The translations under genes and the position numbers were made by a program. This document shows positions 56,010-64,000 of a stretch of 64,000 bases of DNA, piece by piece. Location of the stretch: NCBI RefSeq assembly GCF_024868665.1, contig NC_079895.1, forward strand, positions 22,335,248-22,399,247, written 5' to 3'. Numbering within the stretch: position 1 is the first letter of the stretch; every line of letters begins with the position of its first letter. Under the pieces are notes generated by a model. The model worked only from the letters and a program-made list of their open reading frames with translations. It had not been told where the DNA came from and ran no database searches. The DNA is from Triplophysa rosa (lineage: Eukaryota; Chordata; Actinopteri; Cypriniformes; Nemacheilidae).

Positions 56010-59000
56010 ATGAAGTTGCATGTGGCGCTATTTTTCGCCGGGCTCTTTGGTGCACTGGCAACACTATTTATTCTCTTGTCATTTGGCACGGATTATTGGC
56101 TCCTGGCGTCAGAGACCTGCAAAGCACATGGAGTGTTTACTTTGGAGGTGGGTGGAGGCAATTTTTTATTCTATGAGGGAAAAGAGAAACGGCTTATAAA
56201 CGTGAATTTTTGGAATAATTTCATTGTTATGAGGATGAATTCTGGGGCATTATCAGAAGATTATCTATTGAGATGCTGTCTGTTTAAGAATATGAACTAC
56301 TTTTTTCCAAAATTGTGAATTTAACCATCTAATTATGCAAAATTAATCTTTCCGCTCTCACTGAAGCAAGATCCTCAAGCAGTCACAGTCATATTTGGGT
56401 TCTCAGCAGGGACAGTCTTGTGACATTCTGTACATCACTGTTTACATACTCGGAGTTGCTGTAAATCACATGTTACAGCGTGATACCACACTTAATACTG
56501 ACCAATGAAACTGGAATCTCTATGCAATGTCTATTCATAGAAGTCACGCATGAATTAGGTTTCCTCAGAGAGAACTTGGAAGGGGCACACTTGCTTTTCA
56601 TGTGTGTTATTTAGAGATATGTCTGTGGGGAAGGCTGGAAGGATTAAAAAAATGAAATGACTGAAACTAATGAAGGAATGTTTGTATGATACTGGATATA
56701 TTAGGATGGTAACTTAGTAGCACTTTTTTGACATGCACAATTACTAACGCAATACTTCTCCCAAAGAAGAAATGTATGCCAAAATGTACTCGCCCTCGTG
56801 CCATTCTAGGTGTACGTCTTTAACTAAGCACAATTTGAGTAATAATAATCCAAATCCTAGTTGTTCCTAGCGTTGTAATGGCAGTAGATAATGCCCCAAT
56901 TTCAAACATCCATCCATCATAATCGTATTGCTTGTTGTGTGTCTCGTGACCAGGATATTATTTAAAATTACTCGGATTGAATTAGGTTGAAGTATAGAAA
57001 GTCATATAAACCTAGGATAAGTAAATATTGGTCTAAATTTCATTTATGGGTGAACTAATACTTTAAAATGAACTTTTACTGTATGTTTTTTTGCGGGGGG
57101 GCTATTAGCAACTATACTAGCATAGTCCACGCTTTCTACTGTGTTCTTCCGGAAATTCTTAAACTGCATAGCAGTTTTGATACAGGATAGTCAGATTCAG
57201 AATGGTTGGTCCAATATGCAAATGAATATTTCTAGTTGTGCCAAGCTGTTGAATATTTTTGGGTGGACATTGTGAGGGAGGACTTTGAAATATTACTCAG
57301 GACAATGGTGGAAAAGCTAGAAACTGATAGACCGGTATATTGGGTCGATGTTTGAATTTTTTTATTTGTCGCATCGGGTGATTTTTGATTTCTTTTTTTC
57401 AATCGGCCAATACAATATAGCTCACTAGTACTGTATTCTTAAAAAAAGGGCCACTCAGATTTAAAGCCTGCATTTGACACGTAGTAAAATGACCAAAGTA
57501 AAATGGGTCATGTGAGGTAGTTGAGATACAAATATTGTATTGAACGAACTAATAACACATACAAATTCATATACTTCATTCATATTTCACTGCATGAGAT
57601 TAACATAATGTCATGTGTGCACCTTTTCATGGTTTCAAGTCTGTTTTAACTTAAGCTACATGCTACTAACTAGCCACAATAATTGTTCATTTAGTTTAAC
57701 ACATTTTCCTTATGTCTCTCATTTACTGTTAATTGCATTTGTGTTATGTCAGCCTCTTATTGGCCAATCGACCAGTACTTTCTTATCGGTTTTGGCATCA
57801 GCCATCAAAAAAAAAATCATCAACCGCTACTAGAAACTAGCTACTGTGCTCCATAACAAGTACCAACGTAAGCTACGTTTTGGAACTTTTCTAAGACCAA
57901 AACCGTCTCTGTAATCCATGTGTGTATTAAACATCAATGTAATTGACATGCTGCATCTTTGTATGCAAATTCATTGGTAAATTCATGAATGACAAAGTCC
58001 CACCCAAAGAGTACAGACTACAGACTGTCATGTTATAATTTATGTGGCGTCAAAACAGGTGTCTTTTGCTCTATGACCTCTTCTCTCTGCTCTCTCATAG
58101 AAAGGTGGCACTGTGGTCAATCAGGATAATGACTTAAATCAAGATGAGAACACCTTTTACCATGAGGGGTTCTTTTGGCGTTGTAGCTTCGATGACAGTA
58201 TGAGCAAGGACGACGACCTGTGGAAGTTCTGGTTCGGTAAGGAATCATATTTCCTATTTCCACAACACATCAGTTGTGATATTCCACGATCTAAAGCTCT
58301 GGAGGATCTAAAAAACGTATTGTGTTTAATTTGACTAAACTATTTGTTGACCTTAAAATTGTTCAAACCTGTTGTCCTGCAAAAGGCCACAAAAGGTTTT
58401 AAAAGGTGTAAATACTTTGGAATTCTAAATTAATCAATGATTACGTACATTAATATGCCACTTTATTGCTCTTCCTTCAGAAAATCAGGCACATGCAAAA
58501 GTATGCAAACCTGCATATTTGCTCCCCTTTCCTTTCCCTGACCAGAACTACAACATCACTAGTTATCAGACTGCCATAAGTAAGTATTTTTTTAGCCTAT
58601 TGTTTATCAAAATAATTTGCTCTGCATTTTTTTTCTCTGCAATTTGCTCAAATTGATTCCCACTTATCATGATAAAAAATATATATCTCGTTACCTATTG
58701 ACTATAAATTGTTTAATCGGACGTGCGCGTCTGGACTGCAGTTAACTTCCGGTCTGTGTTTGGTTATCGGTCTTGCTAGTGTATAATAATACAGTATAAC
58801 TATTGATATTTTATCGGATTTATGTTTTATGTTTTATGATTTGTTGAATTTTGTTGTTTGTTAATTTTATTTTAAAAAATGTTGAATGGGTCCTGTAGTT
58901 TTGTCGCATTTAAAGAAACCGTATGGGACATTGACATCTAGATTCAAAATATTGCAGGCAAGTTTAGCCAAGTAACGGTTCTTCTCGTTTTCTTTTGCTT

Positions 59001-60006
59001 GTTATCAGAAATAATCTACAGGCACTCTATTATTTGCAAATGTGTGCCGGAGATTAAGGGCAGTCCACGAACAGAAACGCGCAGTAACGTTTGTTTATGT
59101 TGTTGCTTTGAAACAGTCTATGAATGTCTCGTACTGTCTTGTGTTAAAAATGTGTTACTATTTAGTCTACAGAGGTTTCTGGAGTGTCTCGATGTTGCTG
59201 GGTGTGGTCGCTGTGGTGGCGGGCGGTTTCATTATCATTTGTGCAGCTCCATTCACCAGTCATCGTCTTTATAAAGCAGGAGGTGGCCTCTACCTCATTT
59301 CTGGTAAGATATGAGTGATTTTTTTTACAGTATTGAATGAATTATTCAATTGAATGAATTATATTTTATATTAATTTGTAACTAAGGATTATAGCGTAAA
59401 CCCCCAAACTGCTGTCTTTACTATCACAGAGAACATATTTAGAAAGTTTTTCCAAAGTTATATAGTTGGTTACAATGATGAAGGAAACCTCTACCAGAAT
59501 TAGAAATGTAATACATTTTCAGATTTTTAGTTTATGATCTGTTTGTTAGATTGCAGTTCCAAGTTGGTCATTTTCTGATATTTTTACATCATAACTGACC
59601 CATTTCTTTTCTATTTTTCTTGTTGCGTGCAAGGCTTATCTAACCTTTACTGAAATAAGTGACAACAAAACTAAGAAATTACATTAGAATCACACACAGT
59701 AATAAAATCCACTAAACATCTGATATTTTCTTACCTTCAATGTCTTTATTTCTATCACTTTGCTGTCTCTTTCTTCCAGGTTTCTTCCTTCTCATTGTGA
59801 CTGTCATGTATGTTATCTGGCTGGATGTTCTGGATGTAATGAGCTTATATGTGGATTATCAGATCTCTACTAAGTGCACAGGGTTTAAGATCAGTATGAC
59901 TTATGGTCTCTCTTTCATGCTTGCTCCGGTTGGTGTGTTCTTCTGTTTTCTGTCTGGTCTTCTCTTTCTAGCCATTGGGCGTACCGTCAAACAAAATGAC
60001 CTCTGA
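56010..60006 (+). CDS. tmem182: Transmembrane protein 182
   Basis: Four-helix membrane protein of the claudin-like superfamily, known from skeletal muscle and fat, where it influences muscle differentiation. Exons: 56010-56147, 58101-58236, 58481-58579, 59166-59303, 59780-60006; every junction keeps frame and the product is 245 aa against 229 in human. Helix 1 spans about residues 5-27 ([18 protein letters not shown]), then GTDYWLLA, a long extracellular loop with the conserved HEGFFWRC (tryptophan and cysteine as in claudin-like loops) and a glycosylation site NIT, helix 2 ([18 protein letters not shown], about 133-152), helix 3 near 171-192 and helix 4 near 216-238. The extra residues lie in the first loop around the exon 1/2 junction, which is acidic and asparagine-rich. 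Follows mfsd9 as in human 2q12.1. Confidence 0.93.
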
Positions 60007-61827
60007 ACCACATGCTGACAATATATAGAAAAAGAGGAATGATGTTGTATGTTCAAACACATTGACATATCCATCACAAAAGGAAAACTGGCCTATTAAT
60101 AGTTATCGATCTTAAACCTCTGAGGATGCAATGGCGATGGCATGTACTGGGGTTAAGATTTGATCTGAATTTGCCTTTGAATTCTGCAAATGTTGTTTTG
60201 ATACGTTATTGCTGTTTTGTGGGTTGTGAGCAGTACTGTAAGCATGGATCGCGGTTGGTTTGGGATCACATGTGAGTATTTGTGTAAGTGTGATTGTATT
60301 GCACAAAGAGTTACATTGTGTTAAAAGTCTTTTATGAACCGCTACATTTTGTATAATGCCTGAATTGGAACCACATAATGAAACACGTATTATAGGAAGA
60401 CTTTATTGTGCCTGCTTGAACTTTCAGTATATTGCGTTTTCACTCTGCGTTTTAATTTTTTGGTTTCTGGTTATTTGTAGGCTTGAGCATTGTAGTTTGA
60501 TATACTCTGTTAACCAGAAACACAGCAGAACACACGTATTACTTGTTTTGGTTGAACATCACAAATTCTGTCAAAACACAACCTGATATTTGAGTCTCTA
60601 AGTCTGAGATTTGCTGGGATAAGCTCCAGTATTCCGTGCGCATAAACATAATAAAAGATGAATGGATATTTTACCCCAAACACAAAAGGTAGAAATTGAA
60701 AACTTTATTTTGCTTAAAGAAAGTCAATCCCATTATTAGAACCATTAAGAGTTTATGCATTGTATTTTTTATTGTAGTAATTATTAAATGCATAAATAAA
60801 ATTCTAATATATTTATACATTGGGGTATTAGTTGTTATGCTTCTTTTAGTTTGTCGATTTAAAATAAAAATGATCACATTGAAGTATTTTTTTACTTATT
60901 TAAATAGATAATAAACTGTACAGTAAAATACTGCAGCAAAATACAATGAAGATGGTGCAATAGGAATCACCAGTCAGTGATAATAGAAGCAGAAGTGAAA
61001 TGTTATTACGTTTATTATATTATGCGGCAAAAATGTCACAATGCAACAAATTTTGATGGCCCTAAGAATATTTGATTTTAATAATAAAAAACTAGGATTA
61101 TAATAATATAGGAACTGAAACTGTTTTTGTGTGATTTACAGTACCCTTTGTAAATAATATGTGTCGTTACAACCAAGTACAATTGGCATGTAATATTTCG
61201 AAAGATTCATTAAAGCTTAAAAACAAACTGATGCATGCTGTGTCCTTGTTTAGGATTCAGACTGCTGATGTTCAGTCTGCTGCAGTTTATAGATATTTTG
61301 CTCAAAATTCACAAAGAGAGTGGTGGGCCAAATGCAGAATAGACACAGTATGGGACGAATTCTTTCATTCGGGTCAGTATGAAGACTGGACACTGACAGG
61401 TGTGTTCATATAACAGCAGGAATGTTGAGAGATACAGTATGACTCATCTTTATAGCAGGTGACAGCTGTATGTGCTGTACGCTCTCTTTACTCCACATAA
61501 GAGTGTCTGCAGGAAAATTAATTCAGTGTTTGCGTATCTATTTCTGCTTGTTTGTATATGTTTAACTGTCACTCTTGAGTATGTGTATGTATTGAGTTTC
61601 ACTAGAGCCAGCTGTAGGCCTCCTGCTATGCTGGACAGTGTGTTATTTACAGATCTTGGATCATATTACACATGAGAACCAAACTGTGAGTGCTCATACT
61701 GACCCGTGAGTGCTGTACTGTGCAGTAGATGTGAACAAAGGTAACGTGTAAGATGCAGATGGTAAGGATTTTGGCCCTTGTTTTCTGAAGAGGGTTGTGG
61801 TTACCTCATGATCTTATGAAAAAATCT
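60007..61827. other. tmem182 3' region, no further gene
   Basis: The plus-strand AATAAA nearest to the tmem182 stop is at 60650-60655, 644 bases downstream. Beyond it the DNA is AT-rich with short frames lacking recognisable domains. Confidence 0.4.
60650..60655 (+). promoter_or_regulatory. tmem182 polyadenylation signal candidate
   Basis: First canonical AATAAA after the tmem182 stop codon on the coding strand. Transcript ends are not otherwise marked. Confidence 0.35.
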
Positions 61828-61910
61828 TACATTTTACATTACATTTATGCATTTGGCAGACGCTTTTATCCAAAGTGACTTACATTGCATTATACTATAC
61901 AATCTTACCA
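61828..61910 (-). mobile_element. SINE tail fragment
   Basis: On the minus strand the sequence contains GTAAGTCACTTTGGATAAAA followed by GCGTCTGCC and AAATGCATAAATG, matching the tail of the SINE at 25474 in opposite orientation. No tRNA-like head is present next to it. Confidence 0.55.
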
Positions 61911-63618
61911 AAAGATTGTAGAACAAAACTTAAACTATATTTCTTTATGCTACTTATACAGTTTTACTTATACACAATACCACTTTACGTGGTGCTTAAG
62001 CACTTACCTTAAAGTTTTTCTTAAGTAATTAATACTTGGTTGCGTTTTAAAATTGTTGGCTCCATATTCATGTCAGCCACTAGAGGTCACTCTTGCATGA
62101 GAAATGAAGGAATACTTCATCCTGCCAGGTAAATACCAGATGTATATGTATTACTTCAGAGATTTTTTTTTTTCGTTTCATGAACCAATCCTTTACGGCC
62201 CAGTCAAAACCGCCACACAGTAATGTAGAGGAATTAAGTTATATAAAGGCATAGTTAATCGATCACTTATTAGTTAAAATGTCATACTGAACAAACGAAT
62301 TGCAATTTGATTTATTTATTGCAAATTAGTTAGACGAAATTAGAAATACAATATTAAGTAAGTTTAGGAATACTTAAGTGGATTATATGGTTCCATGTCG
62401 AAAGGCACATGTAAATGCATTGGTTGCTTTTGAAGGCATCACCTCAGCATTTTTAACGTACAAAGTGTTCAGATAAACACAATAGGCATATCTTTTAATC
62501 TAAAAATATCAATAATTTTAATCTGTATTTATATATAATTTTAGTATTCTCATGATAATCTAGGGAAGATTATCTCCTTGAACATTACACATTCATTCAC
62601 TGTAAAAGTTTTCCATTGAGCAGTTGGCTCAGTTAAAGTTGTGTAAGTTTCACAAGCGCATGTTAAAAGGAGCACAAGTGATACATTTATGACACCTTGC
62701 AACTGCGACAACTGGAAACTTTGGATCTTACTAGAAAATTACTAGAAAATTTTGAGTTGAGCTCTGATTTTTTTACAGTGTTTAGTGTGTGTAAATATGC
62801 GTCTGTGTGAGGATCATTCAGGCCAAGAAATAAAAATATGGACTGGACAATCACAAGAAAATATCTATTGACATGGACACTCTCCTCGTCATGATGAAGT
62901 GTCATGAAATGTGTTTATGTGCCGCTGCATGTTTAAGTCTGGGTGAAAATGTCATTGGTTCTTTAGTCCCCAGTGATTGTTGTGCAGTTCCACATGATTA
63001 GGGCAGATAATTGTGTGTTGATAATGAGCGTGTTCACAGCACTGCACTGAATACTGCACTAGCAGCACTCTCTTATAGGAGAGCCACAGAACATGTGTAG
63101 GCTAGTACATGACCTCAGGACTGAAAGACCTCGCTACGGCCATACATCAGAACTGCCTCACCAATACAAACACATTTCAATGAAAAACAAAAGGGAAAAG
63201 GTATATTAAAAAGTCATAAAAGGCAAGAATCAATGCACTCATTTTGAGTAATATGCCAGATAGGAAAGAAAAATCACAAATGTGTTTCTCCTGGACATAA
63301 ATATGATTAAGTGGAGAGCAGATTCATTAAATTCTTCTACTTTTTAGACAAGAGTGTTCAATTATTGAAAACATGAAAATGAAACCCAATTAAACAATTC
63401 AAAAAGTTTATAGCTTCATGCTCTTACTGTTTTCAATTGTTGTTTCATGAGCAAGTGAAATATTAGACACAAAGTCAATGTTTTAAATCTTTATTTTTTG
63501 ACCATGGAACACCTTACAAATCCTCAATGGCACTAAGTTTATACATGGTAAATAAAAAAATACTACTCAACGCAAACTCATTCATTTTTATATTCATGGC
63601 AAATTTAGCCTTTTTTGA
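61911..63618. other. No gene seen
   Basis: AT-rich intergenic DNA. No exon, inverted-repeat element or RNA gene could be supported. Confidence 0.45.
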
Positions 63619-64000
63619 AAATTTGGCTTTGACTTCATGATTATAAACTATTATCCGCTTAAAAAACTTGACACTGTATTTCATAGTGCTTTACGTTTTA
63701 TTACTGGTTGTAGTATTAAAACACATCACTGTTTGTTATATGATAAGGCAGATTTAACATCTTTGTATATTCGTAGTTTTCATTGGTATTGTTCTATTTT
63801 TAAATCAATCTGTGGCTTAACACCATATTACTTATTTCTTAGTCTTTCAGATAAAAATTCAAGCTACAGTTTACGTTCACACGATTTTTTACATCTCACT
63901 TTACCTCGGGTTCGAACTGAGTTAGGAAAGAAAGGATTTATTTATAGTGCCTCTTTTGCTTGGAATAATCTACAAAACATTTTAAAGCTGACTGTACTTC
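63619..64000 (+). mobile_element. Non-LTR retrotransposon reverse transcriptase C-terminus
   Basis: A frame with no stop from 63619 to the window edge encodes the C-terminal region of a LINE reverse transcriptase: LKKLDTVFHSALRFITG, then LTSLYIRSFHWYCSIF, SYSLRSHDFL and the conserved PRVRTELGKKGFIYSASFAW. These match the downstream portion of jockey/L2-type fish LINE proteins as recalled. It differs from the L2-type element at 48520, so a second family is present. A stop lies at 63616-63618; the copy is 5'-truncated and continues beyond the window. Confidence 0.65.

Noticed and set aside
57327..57830. Possible hAT-like element in tmem182 intron 1 (GACCGGTATATTGG and ATTGGCCAATCGACC motifs)
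   Set aside because: Weak resemblance only: no credible terminal inverted repeats or 8-bp duplication.

Overview
The window looks like a stretch of a cyprinid-type teleost fish chromosome. It holds four vertebrate genes with many small phase-consistent exons and GT-AG introns, and no prokaryotic features. The intergenic and intronic DNA is packed with hAT, Harbinger, Tc1-like and TTAA-flanked DNA elements plus L2-type and DIRS-type retroelements, a mix typical of zebrafish, carp and goldfish relatives. Species cannot be fixed from sequence alone.

Layout. 1-1108: remnant of a DIRS-type retrotransposon with its split repeats. 5164-18327 (minus): inpp4a, complete in 22 coding exons (943 aa in the short form). 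18328-35014: a 16.7-kb divergent intergenic region made largely of nested hAT elements, with one candidate small membrane-protein gene (30130-30537). 35015-41342 (plus): slc9a2/NHE2-like sodium/proton exchanger, 12 coding exons, 808 aa. 43655-52228 (minus): mfsd9, 6 coding exons, 464 aa, tail-to-tail with slc9a2 and carrying a defective L2-type LINE in intron 2. 56010-60006 (plus): tmem182, 5 coding exons, 245 aa. 60007-64000: no gene seen; a LINE reverse-transcriptase C-terminus runs off the right edge.

The order slc9a2-mfsd9-tmem182 matches human 2q12.1. INPP4A lies further off on human 2q11.2, with the IL1-receptor cluster between; here inpp4a sits directly next to slc9a2. The genes do not form a pathway: a phosphoinositide 4-phosphatase, a membrane ion exchanger, an orphan major-facilitator transporter and a muscle tetraspan protein are linked by conserved synteny only.

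The most striking structure is transposon nesting. Seven hAT-like elements have matching 8-bp target duplications that show who inserted into whom (21395-25465, 26328-28047, 30777-33236 and elements inside them), up to five levels deep at 30579-33433. The exchanger also carries unusual substitutions in otherwise conserved NHE motifs.
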